Below are positions 1 to 9,741 of a stretch of 64,000 nt of DNA, one piece after another. The translations under genes were made by a program, and so were the position numbers. The DNA is from Winslowiella arboricola (lineage in GTDB: Bacteria > Pseudomonadota > Gammaproteobacteria > Enterobacterales > Enterobacteriaceae): NCBI RefSeq assembly GCF_025527015.1, contig NZ_JAODIM010000038.1:186001-250000 (forward strand), written 5' to 3'. Every line of letters starts with the position of its first letter. Position 1 is the first letter of the stretch. The notes beneath the pieces were generated by a model. That model had not been told where the DNA came from. It saw nothing but the letters and a program-made list of their open reading frames with translations, and made no database searches.

Positions 1-54
1 CTCAGTACCGCACTGTTTGCCGATCTGTTTACCGAGAAAGAGCTGCAGCAGTAA
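1..54 (+). CDS. cysK: Cysteine synthase A, C-terminal end only (partial)
   Basis: The window opens inside a frame that ends LSTALFADLFTEKELQQ and a TAA stop. This is the conserved C-terminus of O-acetylserine sulfhydrylase A, the PLP enzyme that makes cysteine from O-acetylserine and sulfide. Only the last 17 codons are present. The position directly upstream of ptsH matches the enterobacterial cysK-ptsHI-crr order, which supports the call more than the short fragment does. Confidence 0.85.
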   Translation, partial: LSTALFADLFTEKELQQ

Positions 55-110
55 GATTATCTGTCGCGGCAGGCGCTTTATACGCCCGATGGCGCGACAA
101 TATTGCGATA

Positions 111-139
111 AAACGCTCCTCTGCGGAGCGTTTTTTTTT
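111..139 (+). terminator. Rho-independent terminator after cysK
   Basis: A GC stem (ACGCTCC / GGAGCGT) with a five-base loop is followed by nine T residues, 57 bases after the cysK stop. It separates cysK transcription from the pts promoters. Confidence 0.85.
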
Positions 140-249
140 GCCGCCGCGGATTAGTCTGATTTACGTAAAAAAATGCATTTAATTTTGCCCAATATGCTGG
201 CTTAAAAATGGTCTGATTTAATGTAGCAGTGGGTGCTAAACGGCTCTTT

Positions 250-269
250 TTTGTGACCTTCATCATACT
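250..269 (+). promoter_or_regulatory. CRP site of the distal pts promoter (P0)
   Basis: TGTGA at 252-256, six bases, then TCATA at 263-267 is a one-mismatch match to the CRP consensus. It occupies the same place as the CRP site of the E. coli ptsH P0 promoter and lies in a stretch that resembles it. The 55-593 gap otherwise holds only promoter sequence; an overlapping reverse-strand ORF there has no support. Confidence 0.6.
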
Positions 270-365
270 TTAGTGGGGGTGCAGATTGATTTTACCCCGC
301 CGGGTCTGGTATTTAAGCTGGCAATTATTTCGATCCACAAAATTAATCGTCGCGCGATTGGATCA

Positions 366-381
366 AGCTGAATCGATTTAC
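366..381 (+). promoter_or_regulatory. Cra (FruR) site upstream of ptsH
   Basis: GCTGAATCGATTTA matches the left part and centre of the Cra palindrome (GCTGAAWCGWTTCAGC). A Cra site is known upstream of E. coli ptsH. Together with the CRP site this suggests the usual control of the PTS operon by glycolytic flux and cAMP. Confidence 0.5.
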
Positions 382-519
382 CGGTTTGGCGATGCAGTAC
401 AAAGCGCGGCATAATGGGAAGTGGACCAGCGGCGCTCTGAGCAGGTTATTGCGACGCTGCATCTTTTACCCTTAATTGCGCATTTTTTGGCGAGTCCTGT
501 ACTCATGCCAGCGCGACCA

Positions 520-593
520 ACACAGGCTAAAGTTCGGCCTCCAGGCTAGACTTTAGATCCACAACACCAAACCAATTAAGTTGGGGAAACATA
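520..593 (+). promoter_or_regulatory. Proximal pts promoter and ptsH leader
   Basis: The stretch with CTAGACTTTAG, CCACAACACCAAACC and the ribosome site TTGGGGAAAC is nearly the same as the E. coli ptsH P1 promoter and leader. TAGACT at 547-552 is the likely -10. I see no clear -35, as expected for a weak or activated promoter. Confidence 0.5.
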
Positions 594-851
594 ATGTTCC
601 AGCAAGAAGTTACAATTACCGCACCAAACGGTCTGCACACTCGCCCGGCTGCTCAGTTCGTAAAAGAAGCTAAAGGCTTCACCTCTGAAATCACTGTTAC
701 CTCTAACGGTAAATCCGCCAGCGCGAAAAGCCTGTTCAAACTGCAGACTCTGGGTCTGACTCAGGGCACGGTTGTCAACCTGTCTGCTGAAGGTGAAGAT
801 GAGCAGCAGGCTGTTGAGCATCTGGTTAAACTGATGGCTGAGCTCGAGTAA
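594..851 (+). CDS. ptsH: HPr, phosphocarrier protein of the PTS
   Basis: An 85-residue protein, the normal length of HPr. HPr takes phosphate from enzyme I and passes it to the EIIA domains of sugar transporters in the cytoplasm. The phosphorylated histidine is His15 in [10 protein letters not shown], and the second conserved loop with Ser46 ([13 protein letters not shown]) is intact. The start follows a strong GGGGAAA ribosome site. It is the first gene of ptsH-ptsI-crr and is separated from ptsI by 163 bases that hold a hairpin. Confidence 0.98.
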   Translation: MFQQEVTITAPNGLHTRPAAQFVKEAKGFTSEITVTSNGKSASAKSLFKLQTLGLTQGTVVNLSAEGEDEQQAVEHLVKLMAELE

Positions 852-911
852 TTCGCCCGGTCCGTCGGGGCAAATGTTTCATCAGGCAGAAGTGAGTGCA
901 AACATTTTGAT

Positions 912-930
912 CGCGGACATCACGTCCGCG
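912..930 (+). other. Stem-loop between ptsH and ptsI
   Basis: CGCGGAC and GTCCGCG form a seven-base-pair hairpin with a five-base loop. There is no U-run after it, so it is more likely an RNA processing or stability element that sets a high HPr to enzyme I ratio than a terminator. Confidence 0.5.
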
Positions 931-1014
931 TTGTTGCTTCCGTAAAGTACACTTTTGCAACTCTGGCACCGCGTTTTGTCGCCTATCAAGCCATCGTTAT
1001 AAAAAGGTAAGGTT

Positions 1015-2742
1015 ATGATTTCAGGAATTTTAGCATCACCGGGTATCGCTTTCGGCAAGGCACTTCTGCTGAAAGAAGATGAAATCGTTATTAACCGGAA
1101 AAAGATTTCTGCTGAAGAAGTGGATCAGGAAGTTAAGCGCTTCCTTGACGGCCGCAGTAAGGCCGCTGAACAGCTCGAAGCGATCAAAATCAAAGCCGGC
1201 GAAACATTCGGTGAAGAAAAAGAAGCGATCTTCGAAGGCCACATCATGTTGCTGGAAGATGAAGAGCTGGAGCAGGAAATCATAGCCCTGATTAAAGACG
1301 AGAAAGCCTCTGCTGACGCTGCGGCTCACGCCATTATCGAAGGCCAGGCCAAAGCGCTGGAAGAGCTGGACGATGAGTATCTGAAAGAGCGTGCAGCTGA
1401 TGTACGTGATATCGGCAAGCGTCTGCTGCAGAACATTCTTGGCCTGCATATCGTCGACCTGAGCGCGATTAAAGAAGAAGTGCTGCTGGTGGCGAAAGAC
1501 CTGACGCCTTCAGAGACCGCACAGCTGAACCTGAACAAAGTGCTGGGCTTTATTACCGATCTGGGTGGCCGTACTTCGCACACCTCGATTATGGCGCGTT
1601 CTCTGGAACTGCCTGCCATCGTCGGTACCGGCAATGTCACCACGCTGGTGAAAAATGATGATTATCTGATCCTTGATGGCGTTAACAATAAAATTTATGT
1701 TAACCCGACTGCAGACGTTATCGAGGAACTGAAAGCGGTAAACAATCAATATGTTACCGAGAAAAACGATCTGGCTAAACTGAAAGACTTGCCGGCTATC
1801 ACCCTCGATGGACATCAGGTTGAAGTGTGCGCCAATATCGGTACCGTGCGTGATATCGCGGGTGCAGAGCGCAACGGCGCAGAAGGTGTTGGCCTGTATC
1901 GTACAGAATTCCTGTTTATGGATCGCGACTCGCTGCCAACTGAAGAAGAGCAGTTCCAGGCTTATAAAGCGGTAGCGGAAGGCATGGGATCGCAGGCGGT
2001 TATCGTGCGTACCATGGATATCGGCGGTGACAAAGACCTGCCGTATATGAACCTGCCAAAAGAAGATAACCCGTTCCTCGGCTGGCGCGCCATCCGTATC
2101 GCCATGGATCGCAAAGAGATCCTGCATGCCCAGCTGCGCGCCATCCTGCGTGCTTCCTCGTTCGGCAAACTGCGCATTATGTTCCCGATGATTATTTCAG
2201 TGGAAGAAGTTCGTGCGCTGAAAGTCGAGCTGGAGCTGCTGAAAGCGCAACTGCGTGAAGAAGGTAAAGCGTTCGACGAATCCATCGAAGTGGGCATTAT
2301 GGTGGAAACCCCAGCCTCTGCGGTGATCGCGCGTCACCTGGCGAAAGAAGTCGATTTCTTTAGTATTGGGACAAACGACCTGACGCAGTATACTCTGGCG
2401 GTGGATCGTGGCAACGATCTGATCTCCCATCTCTACAACCCGATGACGCCATCCGTCCTTGGTCTGATCAAGCAAGTTATTGATGCTTCTCATGCTGAAG
2501 GCAAATGGACCGGTATGTGTGGTGAGCTGGCAGGTGATGAACGTGCTACACTACTGTTATTGGGAATGGGGCTGGATGAATTTAGTATGAGTGCCATTTC
2601 TATCCCAAGCATCAAGAAAATTATTCGTAATACGAATTTTGAAGATGCGAAGGCATTAGCAGAGCAGGCTCTGGCTCAACCGACCGCGGAAGAGTTAATG
2701 AACCTGGTCAACAAGTTCATTGAAGAAAAAACACTCTGCTGA
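1015..2742 (+). CDS. ptsI: PTS enzyme I, phosphoenolpyruvate-protein phosphotransferase
   Basis: This 575-residue protein has the same length as E. coli enzyme I. It autophosphorylates from phosphoenolpyruvate and phosphorylates HPr. The swivelling domain carries the active histidine in [17 protein letters not shown] (about residue 189). The PEP-binding barrel has the arginine segments ([24 protein letters not shown]) and the catalytic cysteine in GMCGELAGD near residue 502. The start has AAGGTAAGGTT upstream. It is the second gene of the pts operon. Confidence 0.98.
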   Translation: MISGILASPGIAFGKALLLKEDEIVINRKKISAEEVDQEVKRFLDGRSKAAEQLEAIKIKAGETFGEEKEAIFEGHIMLLEDEELEQEIIALIKDEKASADAAAHAIIEGQAKALEELDDEYLKERAADVRDIGKRLLQNILGLHIVDLSAIKEEVLLVAKDLTPSETAQLNLNKVLGFITDLGGRTSHTSIMARSLELPAIVGTGNVTTLVKNDDYLILDGVNNKIYVNPTADVIEELKAVNNQYVTEKNDLAKLKDLPAITLDGHQVEVCANIGTVRDIAGAERNGAEGVGLYRTEFLFMDRDSLPTEEEQFQAYKAVAEGMGSQAVIVRTMDIGGDKDLPYMNLPKEDNPFLGWRAIRIAMDRKEILHAQLRAILRASSFGKLRIMFPMIISVEEVRALKVELELLKAQLREEGKAFDESIEVGIMVETPASAVIARHLAKEVDFFSIGTNDLTQYTLAVDRGNDLISHLYNPMTPSVLGLIKQVIDASHAEGKWTGMCGELAGDERATLLLLGMGLDEFSMSAISIPSIKKIIRNTNFEDAKALAEQALAQPTAEELMNLVNKFIEEKTLC

Positions 2743-2785
2743 TTCCGCGAGACGCTGGCCCAATATTACTGCTTAGGAGAAGATC

Positions 2786-3289
2786 ATGGGTTTGTTTTCT
2801 AAACTTTTTGGCGATAAATCAGAAACGACGTCTGGTGCCATTGAGATCGTTGCACCACTGTCTGGCGAAATCGTAAATATCGAAGACGTGCCGGATGTTG
2901 TGTTTGCAGAGAAAATTGTTGGCGACGGTATCGCCATCAAGCCTGCTGGCAACAAAATGGTAGCGCCGGTAGACGGTACCATCGGTAAGATTTTCGAAAC
3001 TAACCATGCTTTTTCTATCGAATCTGACAATGGCATCGAGTTGTTTGTCCACTTCGGTATCGATACGGTTGAACTGAAAGGCGAAGGCTTCAAACGCATC
3101 GCTGAAGAAGGTCAGAAGGTTAAGAAAGGTGACGTGGTCATCGAGTTTGACCTGGCGTTGCTGGAAGAGAAAGCGAAGTCAACGCTGACGCCGGTAGTGA
3201 TCTCGAATATGGATGAGATCAAAGAGCTGATCAAACTGACCGGTAGCGTAGTTGTGGGCGAAACCCCAATTATCCGTATCAGAAAGTAA
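2786..3289 (+). CDS. crr: Glucose-specific EIIA component (EIIA-Glc)
   Basis: EIIA-Glc passes phosphate from HPr to the glucose permease and, depending on its phosphorylation, controls adenylate cyclase and non-PTS permeases. Both active-site histidines are visible in [10 protein letters not shown] and [12 protein letters not shown] (His74 and His89 here). At 167 residues it is two shorter than the E. coli protein; the difference lies in the variable N-terminal tail ([17 protein letters not shown]), before the conserved barrel. The ribosome site TTAGGAGAAG is strong. It is the last gene of the operon, followed directly by a terminator. Confidence 0.97.
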   Translation: MGLFSKLFGDKSETTSGAIEIVAPLSGEIVNIEDVPDVVFAEKIVGDGIAIKPAGNKMVAPVDGTIGKIFETNHAFSIESDNGIELFVHFGIDTVELKGEGFKRIAEEGQKVKKGDVVIEFDLALLEEKAKSTLTPVVISNMDEIKELIKLTGSVVVGETPIIRIRK

Positions 3290-3304
3290 TTTTGTGATGA
3301 AATG

Positions 3305-3333
3305 AAAACGGCGCCTCAGGCGCCGTTTTTTTT
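3305..3333. terminator. Bidirectional terminator between crr and the sensor kinase gene
   Basis: AAAACGGCGCC-TCA-GGCGCCGTTTTTTTT is a self-complementary stem flanked by A on one side and T on the other. It ends crr on the plus strand and can end the convergent kinase gene, whose stop codon is four bases away. Confidence 0.9.
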
Positions 3334-3336
3334 GCC

Positions 3337-4686
3337 TTACACCACCCAGTGTGGCAGGCGAATCGTCAGTTCCAGGCCGCCCTGCTTGCCGTTAACCGCA
3401 TGCACTTCACCCTGATGCGCCAGTACCACTTTGCGCACAATCGACAGCCCTAAGCCGTAGCCCTTGCCCATTAACGGTGAGTTAACCCGGACAAAAGGAT
3501 CAAAGATGCTGGACAGTTTTTCCGCCTCGACCCCCGGTCCGTTATCACTAACACAAATCTCCAGCCACTGGCTCTCCTGACGCAGCGCCACCCTCACCTG
3601 CTGGCCGTGCAGTGAGAAACGCAGGGCATTGCGCACCACATTCTCCACCGCGCGACGGATTAACTCGGCATTGCCCTTCACGGTAAAATCTTCTTTGCGG
3701 CTGGCATCCAGCAGGATCTCCACCCCCGGTATCTGCGCTTCGTAGCGCGCGTCATTTACCACCGCTTCCAGCAGCCCCAGCAGATCGAAATACTGCTCAT
3801 CAGGCATGGTTTCATTCTCGGCGCGGGACAGCGTCAGCAGCTCGCCAATCATCTTATCCAGCCGGCGCGCTTCCTCATCAATACGATCGAGCGAGCTTTC
3901 AACTGAAGCGGGTGTCTGGCGCGCCAGTCCGGTCGCCAGTTGCAGGCGCGCCAGCGGCGAACGCAGCTCATGGGAGACATCATGCAGTAACTCTTCGCGC
4001 GCGCGCACCAGCACCGACAGGCGCTCGACCATCGCATCGAAATCACTGGCGACAATCGACAACTCATCGTGGCGACGTCGCATAGTGGGATAGAGCCGCA
4101 CGGAGAGATCGCCGTTCGAGACTTTAGCAAAGCCTTCGCGCAGCTGACGCATTGGCCGCGTCAGGTTCCACGCCAGCAACAGGCTAAACAGCAATCCCGC
4201 CGCGCCGGCAAAGATAAACATTGGCTCCGGGATATTGAGGATATTGCGCGGATGGCCGCCCATCGCGCTGTCTTCACGCAACCCCTTAACGTCATAGCGC
4301 AGCATATACTGCTGGCCATCGGCGCCGGTCACCCATTCAATCACTTCATTGGGGAAGGTGCCAGGCGTCAGCATATGGTCCAGCTCTTTACGTGATTTCT
4401 CCTGCGGCGGTATCGGCATCGGCACCACCGAGAAGAAACGCCGGTCGCCCGGCGACCAGTCCGCCATCATATCGTTAAGTGCCGTCAGCCCGCCGCGCTG
4501 CAAGACCGATACTGCTGAGGTCATCTGCAGGTTAACAATCCGGCGCACGGTGATATTTTCCGGCGGTTCGTGACGATCACCCTTCAGTGTAAAGCCGAGC
4601 CACAACAGCTGGCTGATCACCAGAAACACCAGCCAGAAGCCAAACAGGATCTTCCAGAATAAACGACCGCGAAAACGACTATTCAT
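3337..4686 (-). CDS. Two-component sensor histidine kinase, CpxA-like
   Basis: A 449-residue inner-membrane kinase. A first membrane segment (about residues 13-33), a periplasmic sensing region of about 120 residues, and a second segment (about 153-174) are followed by a HAMP linker (TRPMRQLREGF). The HisKA box HDVSHELRSPLARL has the phospho-acceptor His239, and the ATPase domain has its N box (ENVVRNALRFS), DNGPGVE and GKGYGLGLSIV. It overlaps the response regulator gene by ATGA, so the two are translationally coupled. It resembles CpxA/RstB in architecture, but the periplasmic domain is not one I recognise and the signal is unknown. It has no counterpart at this place in E. coli. Confidence 0.85.
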   Translation of the reverse strand: MNSRFRGRLFWKILFGFWLVFLVISQLLWLGFTLKGDRHEPPENITVRRIVNLQMTSAVSVLQRGGLTALNDMMADWSPGDRRFFSVVPMPIPPQEKSRKELDHMLTPGTFPNEVIEWVTGADGQQYMLRYDVKGLREDSAMGGHPRNILNIPEPMFIFAGAAGLLFSLLLAWNLTRPMRQLREGFAKVSNGDLSVRLYPTMRRRHDELSIVASDFDAMVERLSVLVRAREELLHDVSHELRSPLARLQLATGLARQTPASVESSLDRIDEEARRLDKMIGELLTLSRAENETMPDEQYFDLLGLLEAVVNDARYEAQIPGVEILLDASRKEDFTVKGNAELIRRAVENVVRNALRFSLHGQQVRVALRQESQWLEICVSDNGPGVEAEKLSSIFDPFVRVNSPLMGKGYGLGLSIVRKVVLAHQGEVHAVNGKQGGLELTIRLPHWVV

Positions 4687-5363
4687 CGAATGCGATAACC
4701 GATGCTGCGCACCGTTTCAATATTAATCGTGTCGCCGGTCAGCTGGGCCAGCTTCTGACGAATATTACTGATATGCACGTCAACGCTGCGGTCATAGGCT
4801 TCACGCGGACGCCCGAGGCCTTTTTCGGACAGCTCATCTTTAGACACCACGCGATCCGGCGAACGCAACAGCAGATCGAGCAGATTAAATTCTGAGGCGG
4901 TAAGATCGAAAGGTTTATTTTTCCACTCACTGATACGGGTGGCCGGGTTCAGCGCCAGATCACCCCAGCTGATCAGATCTTTCTTCTCCGGGGCCGGAAC
5001 CTGCTCTTCGAAACGACGCAGCACTGCGCGCAGACGCGCGACCAGTTCACGCGGATAGCATGGCTTTGGCATATAGTCATCGGCGCCCATCTCAAGGCCG
5101 ATTACCCGGTCGATATTATCCCCTTTCGCCGTCAGCATAATCACCGGCAGACGACTGTTCTGGCGCACCTGGCGCAGCACATCGATGCCGCTCATATCCG
5201 GCAGCATAATATCGAGGATCATCGCGGTGTATTCACCGGAGAGCGCGCCTTCCACCCCCGCTTTGCCGGTCAGCACCAGCGAGGCATCAAAACCTTCGCC
5301 GATCAGGTACTGGCTCAGCATAGTGCCTAATTCAACATCGTCGTCGACTAATAAAATTTTCAT
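4683..5363 (-). CDS. OmpR/CpxR-family response regulator
   Basis: The receiver domain has the acidic pocket (VDDD), phospho-acceptor Asp51 in MILDIMLPD, and the conserved lysine in PVIMLTAKGD. A linker leads to a C-terminal winged helix ending ETVRSIGYRIR, typical of OmpR-type DNA-binding regulators. I start it at MKILLVDDD (226 residues) because GAGAGAAG lies just upstream; an in-frame extension of 12 residues has no good ribosome site. It is transcribed divergently from macA across a 174-base gap, so the pump pair is its most likely target. This is inference. Confidence 0.87.
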   Translation of the reverse strand: MKILLVDDDVELGTMLSQYLIGEGFDASLVLTGKAGVEGALSGEYTAMILDIMLPDMSGIDVLRQVRQNSRLPVIMLTAKGDNIDRVIGLEMGADDYMPKPCYPRELVARLRAVLRRFEEQVPAPEKKDLISWGDLALNPATRISEWKNKPFDLTASEFNLLDLLLRSPDRVVSKDELSEKGLGRPREAYDRSVDVHISNIRQKLAQLTGDTINIETVRSIGYRIR

Positions 5364-5537
5364 TGTGCTTCTCTCGATCGTAGTTGACGCTATTTTCACC
5401 TGTGGCAGGTTGTTTAGCAGCTGATTTTACTTAATCCTTACACGTCAGACAGCAGATCCTTGAATGCCGGTTTAGCTTTCCAGGCGTAAAGTTTTGCGTT
5501 ATATCTGCTATGACTCGGGTAAAGGAATCTTTTAGTT

Positions 5538-6731
5538 ATGGAATTACGCCGCACTTCAGGCAGACGCTGGATCATTATTATTCTGCTAATTGTGGCAGTT
5601 GTTGGCCTGTTTGGCTGGTTTAGCCTGCATAAAGTTCAGCAGAAACCCAATTATATTACGGCACTGGCAGAACAGCGCGATTTGCAACAGACGGTGCTGG
5701 CCGATGGCAAGATTACCGCCAGCAAGCAGGTCAGCGTCGGCGCCCAGGCATCAGGCCAGATCAAATCGCTTCAGGTCACTCTTGGCCAGCAGATCAAACA
5801 GGGCCAGCTGATTGCAGAAATCGATAACCTGACGCAGCAAAACGAACTGCGCAATGCGCAGGCGGCGCTGAAGAATATCCAGGCGCAGCGCGCGGCGAAG
5901 CAGGCGATACTGGCCAACTACAATGCCGCTTTCTTACGCCAGAAAGCGATGCTGGCGAAGAATCTGACCGCGAAAGCGGATTACGATGCGGCGCTGGCGA
6001 ATCTCAACAGCACGCAGGCCGATATTCACGCGCTGGATGCACAAATTGTCCAGTCACAGATCCAGGTCGATACCGCCCAGGTCAATCTTGGCTACAGCCA
6101 GATTCTCTCGCCAATTGATGGCACCGTGGTGTCGATTCCGGTCGAAGAGGGTCAGACGGTAAACGCCGTACAGAGTGCGCCGACCATCGTTAAAGTCGCC
6201 AATCTCAATACTATGACGGTTAAAGCGCAGATTTCCGAAGCGGATGTGGTCAACGTGCGGCCTGGTATGCAGGTGTGGTTTACCATTCTCGGCCAGCCAA
6301 ATAAACGCTACAGCGCCACCCTGCGCGCGATTGAACCGGCACCCGATTCAATTAATACCGACAGCAGCCTCAGCGCCAGCAGCGGCAGTTCCGCCAGCGC
6401 TTCATCCTCCAGTGAGGCGATTTACTACTACGGCCTGTTTGATATCGCCAATCCGCAGCATACGCTGCGCATCTCAATGACCGCTGAAGTCCATATTGTG
6501 CTGGGCGATCACCCCAACGCTATCGTTATCCCTTCAACGGCGCTGGATGCGGTCAACGGTAAAACCAGCGTGCAGGTGGTGGATAACCAGCAGCAGGTAG
6601 CGCGCCGTGAGGTGACGGTCGGCATTAATAACAATATTGAAGCGCAAATCACAGCGGGTCTGAAAGCCGGCGAACGGGTAATTATCAGTCAGGGAGCAGC
6701 CTCTGATGCGACGCCCCCTGCGGGGATGTAA
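5538..6731 (+). CDS. macA: MacA-type periplasmic adaptor of an ABC efflux system
   Basis: A membrane-fusion protein of 397 residues that links an inner-membrane MacB-type ABC protein to an outer-membrane channel. It has an N-terminal membrane anchor (WIIIILLIVAVVGLFGWF), the lipoyl half-motifs (VGAQASGQIKSLQV and SQILSPIDGTVVSIPVEEGQ) and an alpha-helical hairpin between them. A beta-barrel with TMTVKAQISEADV follows. Odd point: a serine/alanine-rich stretch near residues 274-291, before AIYYYGLFD. Three bases separate it from macB. Since it lies away from the usual macAB locus, the cargo may differ from macrolides or lipopeptides. Confidence 0.87.
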   Translation: MELRRTSGRRWIIIILLIVAVVGLFGWFSLHKVQQKPNYITALAEQRDLQQTVLADGKITASKQVSVGAQASGQIKSLQVTLGQQIKQGQLIAEIDNLTQQNELRNAQAALKNIQAQRAAKQAILANYNAAFLRQKAMLAKNLTAKADYDAALANLNSTQADIHALDAQIVQSQIQVDTAQVNLGYSQILSPIDGTVVSIPVEEGQTVNAVQSAPTIVKVANLNTMTVKAQISEADVVNVRPGMQVWFTILGQPNKRYSATLRAIEPAPDSINTDSSLSASSGSSASASSSSEAIYYYGLFDIANPQHTLRISMTAEVHIVLGDHPNAIVIPSTALDAVNGKTSVQVVDNQQQVARREVTVGINNNIEAQITAGLKAGERVIISQGAASDATPPAGM

Positions 6732-6734
6732 CTG

Positions 6735-8675
6735 ATGGCGCTGCTGCAGCTTAAACAGATTAACCGCGAATTTAACAGCGGTGAACAGCGCGTGCGGGTG
6801 CTGAAAGATATTAACCTGTCGATAGAGGCTGGCGAATTTGTGGCGATTGTTGGCGCTTCCGGCTCCGGTAAATCAACGCTGATGAACCTGCTGGGTTGTC
6901 TGGATAAAGCCAGCAGCGGTGATTATCTGGTGGCGGGCAAAGCCACCGGTCAGCTCGACAGCGATGCACTGGCCGAACTGCGTCGCGAACATTTTGGTTT
7001 TATCTTTCAACGCTATCACCTGCTCGGTGACCTCAGTGCGCTGGGCAACGCCGAGATCCCGGCGATCTATGCCGGTAAAAGCCATACAGAACGCCGTCAG
7101 CGCGCCACGGCGTTACTGACGCGCTTAGGACTGGGTGAACGCCTGCACTACCGTCCGGGCCAGCTCTCCGGCGGTCAGCAGCAGCGCGTCAGTATCGCTC
7201 GCGCGCTGATTAATGGCGGCGAAGTGATCCTCGCCGATGAACCGACCGGGGCGCTGGACAGCCACAGCGGCGAAGAGGTGCTGAATATCCTGCGCGATCT
7301 GCATCAGCAGGGACATACCGTGGTGATCGTCACCCACGATATGCGCATTGCGCAAAATGCCGATCGGATTATCGAAATCCACGACGGTGAGATAATTGCC
7401 GATAACCGTAGCCAGGGCGTGCAGCAAAATATGCGGATTGCGCAACGCGCTCCGGCGGTTCCGCACCCGTGGCGCGCGCTGCGTGACCGTCTGAATGAAG
7501 CCTTTAAAATGGCGCTGGTGTCGATGATGTCGCAGCGGCTGCGAACCTTTCTTACCATGCTTGGCATTATTATCGGTATCGCCTCGGTGGTATCGGTGGT
7601 GGCGCTGGGGAAAGGTTCGCAGCAAAAAATCCTGCAGGAAATCAGCTCAATGGGCACCAGTACGCTGGATGTTTTTCCCGGTACCGATTTTGGCGATATG
7701 AATTCAGCACGCATCCAGACGCTACGCCCGAGCGACGCCGATGCGCTGGCGCAACAACCCTATGTGCACAGTGTCACCCCCTCGATCACCAACAGCACCA
7801 CGCTGAAATACCGTAACCAGGCGCTGACAATTTCGGTCAATGGCGTGGGTGAGCAATTTTTTGCCGTTCGCGGCTACCGCTTATCACAGGGAATGGCCTT
7901 TAACCGCACCAGTGTTGATTCGGTCGCTCAGGAAGCGGTAATCGATGAAAATACGCTGAAAAAACTGTTCCCCAACCGGGAAAACCCATTGGGCGAGGTG
8001 ATTATGCTGGGCAATATGCCGGTACGGATTGTCGGGGTTGCCACGCGTCAGAGCAGCTTTGGCCGCGACAGCAACCTCAATATCTGGGTGCCCTATACCA
8101 CCGCGATGAAACGCATGATTGGCAAAACCTACCTTAGCGGCATCACGGTACGTATCAAAGATAATATCGATCTCGCGGTAGCGGAACAGGGGGTCACCAA
8201 GCTGCTGCAACAGCGTCATGGCAGTAAAGATTTCTTTATTATGAATACCGACAGTATTCGCAATGCGATTGAGAGCACCACCAACACCATGACGCTGCTG
8301 GTGGCGGCGATTGCGCTGATTTCGCTGCTGGTTGGCGGCATTGGCGTGATGAATATTATGCTGGTATCGGTAACCGAAAGAACGCGGGAAATTGGCGTGC
8401 GTATGGCAGTGGGCGCGCGCGCCAGCGATATTATGCAACAGTTTCTGATTGAAGCAGTACTGGTCTGTATCACCGGCGGGATTATCGGCGTACTGCTGGC
8501 GCTGTTGCCGGGAGTATTACTGGCGCAGACCAGCAGCAATTTCGCGATGATTTACTCGCCGTTCTCAATTATCGCCGCGTTTATCTGTTCCAGCCTGATT
8601 GGCGTGCTGTTTGGCTTCTTTCCCGCCCGCCGCGCCGCACGCATGGATCCGATTCATGCGCTGGAGCGCGAGTAA
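6735..8675 (+). CDS. macB: MacB-type ABC transporter, fused ATPase and permease
   Basis: A 646-residue protein, the usual MacB size. The N-terminal nucleotide-binding domain has Walker [13 protein letters not shown], signature [15 protein letters not shown], Walker [13 protein letters not shown] and the switch histidine in VIVTHD. The C-terminal half has one membrane helix (about 270-295), a large periplasmic domain, and three terminal helices with the FtsX-type end [18 protein letters not shown]. MacB works as a mechanotransmitter with MacA and an outer-membrane TolC. It forms an operon with macA and ends at an inverted REP pair. Confidence 0.9.
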   Translation: MALLQLKQINREFNSGEQRVRVLKDINLSIEAGEFVAIVGASGSGKSTLMNLLGCLDKASSGDYLVAGKATGQLDSDALAELRREHFGFIFQRYHLLGDLSALGNAEIPAIYAGKSHTERRQRATALLTRLGLGERLHYRPGQLSGGQQQRVSIARALINGGEVILADEPTGALDSHSGEEVLNILRDLHQQGHTVVIVTHDMRIAQNADRIIEIHDGEIIADNRSQGVQQNMRIAQRAPAVPHPWRALRDRLNEAFKMALVSMMSQRLRTFLTMLGIIIGIASVVSVVALGKGSQQKILQEISSMGTSTLDVFPGTDFGDMNSARIQTLRPSDADALAQQPYVHSVTPSITNSTTLKYRNQALTISVNGVGEQFFAVRGYRLSQGMAFNRTSVDSVAQEAVIDENTLKKLFPNRENPLGEVIMLGNMPVRIVGVATRQSSFGRDSNLNIWVPYTTAMKRMIGKTYLSGITVRIKDNIDLAVAEQGVTKLLQQRHGSKDFFIMNTDSIRNAIESTTNTMTLLVAAIALISLLVGGIGVMNIMLVSVTERTREIGVRMAVGARASDIMQQFLIEAVLVCITGGIIGVLLALLPGVLLAQTSSNFAMIYSPFSIIAAFICSSLIGVLFGFFPARRAARMDPIHALERE

Positions 8676-8686
8676 ATCATCAGCCA

Positions 8687-8745
8687 GGGCGGCGAAAACG
8701 CCGCCCCTACAATTGTCTGGCGTAGGGGCGGCGTTTTCGCCGCCC
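8687..8745. repeat. Inverted REP pair (BIME), copy 1
   Basis: Two 24-base palindromic units face each other across 11 bases. The left unit ends CTAC and the right begins GTAG. Each has arms GGGCGGCG / CGCCGCCC around a four-base centre (AAAA or TTTT). The element sits between the convergent macB and cysM ends and can form a long stem, so it may also stop or stabilise both transcripts. It recurs at 18.5, 21.0 and 32.1 kb. Confidence 0.85.
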
Positions 8746-8750
8746 ATCCA

Positions 8751-9632
8751 TCAGTTATAAACGCCGGTGGAAAGATAGCGGTCGCCACGATCGCAGATAA
8801 TTGCCACCACTACGCTGCCTGGCTGCTCACGCGCAATTCGCAGCGCACCCGCGACCGCACCGCCGGAACTGACGCCACAAAAAATCCCTTCGCGCTGCGC
8901 CAGCTGACGCATCGTCTGCTCCGCTTCGTTCTGCCCCATATCGATAACCCGATCAACTAATTCAGGGCGGTAAATCCCTGGCAGCCAGGCGGCTGGCCAG
9001 CGGCGAATACCGGGAATGGCGCTGCCCTCTTCCGGCTGCAGGCCGACAATCTCAACCCGCTGGCCCTGCTCTTTCAGATAGCGGCCGACCCCGGTAATGG
9101 TACCGGTGGTCCCCATACTGGAAACAAAATGAGTCAGGCGTCCGTCAGTCTGTCGCCAGATTTCCGGGCCGGTGGTGCAGTAATGCGCCAGCGGATTATC
9201 CGGGTTATTAAACTGATCCAGCAGCTTGCCTTCACCACGCGCCGCCATCTCCTGCGCCAGTTCGCGCGCGCCTTCCATTCCCAGCTGCTTGCTGACCAGA
9301 ATCAGCCCGGCGCCATAGGCTTTCATCGCCGCCTGACGCTCAATACTCATATTGTCCGGCATCAGCAGTTTCAGCTGATAGCCTTTCATCGCTGCAATCA
9401 TCGCCAGCGCAATGCCGGTATTGCCGCTGGTGGCCTCAATCAGCACATCGCCAGGGTGGATTTCACCACGCTGTTCCGCCTGCTGAATCATCCACAGCGC
9501 CGCCCGATCCTTTACCGATCCGGCCGGGTTATTTCCTTCCAGCTTCAGCCAGATTTCACTGCCATTTGCAGGCGTCAGGCGCTGCAGTTTGATCAGCGGG
9601 GTATTTCCGATGGTTTGTTCAAGAGTCGTCAC
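8751..9632 (-). CDS. cysM: Cysteine synthase B
   Basis: PLP-dependent O-acetylserine sulfhydrylase B, which can use thiosulfate as sulfur donor to give S-sulfocysteine. The PLP lysine is in NNPAGSVKDRAAL, the substrate loop in EATSGNTGIAL, and the phosphate loop in SSMGTTGTITGVGRYL. I choose the GTG start (VTTLEQTIGNTPL) because AGGAAG precedes it and it aligns with E. coli MSTLEQTIGN. The frame stays open for 17 more codons upstream, with no support. The product has 293 residues, about ten shorter at the C-terminus than E. coli CysM, ending GVYN. It lies downstream of cysPTWA but behind a terminator. Confidence 0.95.
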   Translation of the reverse strand: MTTLEQTIGNTPLIKLQRLTPANGSEIWLKLEGNNPAGSVKDRAALWMIQQAEQRGEIHPGDVLIEATSGNTGIALAMIAAMKGYQLKLLMPDNMSIERQAAMKAYGAGLILVSKQLGMEGARELAQEMAARGEGKLLDQFNNPDNPLAHYCTTGPEIWRQTDGRLTHFVSSMGTTGTITGVGRYLKEQGQRVEIVGLQPEEGSAIPGIRRWPAAWLPGIYRPELVDRVIDMGQNEAEQTMRQLAQREGIFCGVSSGGAVAGALRIAREQPGSVVVAIICDRGDRYLSTGVYN

Positions 9633-9682
9633 TGTGGCTTCCTGGCTGGCCGGTAGATGGCGCGATAAGGCTCTATGATGCA

Positions 9683-9717
9683 CAAAAAAAGAGGCGGGAT
9701 AAATCCCGCCTCTTTCT
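9683..9717 (-). terminator. Terminator between cysA and cysM
   Basis: On the minus strand GAGGCGGGAT-TTA-TCCCGCCTC is followed by TTTTTTT. It lies downstream of cysA and upstream of cysM, so cysM is probably expressed by readthrough or from its own promoter. Confidence 0.85.
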
Positions 9718-9741
9718 TAAATGGATTATGCCAGAAAAATA

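Noticed and set aside
78-266. A 62-codon reverse ORF in the cysK-ptsH gap
   Set aside because: It overlaps the cysK terminator and the pts CRP site and resembles no protein; the region is explained as promoter sequence.
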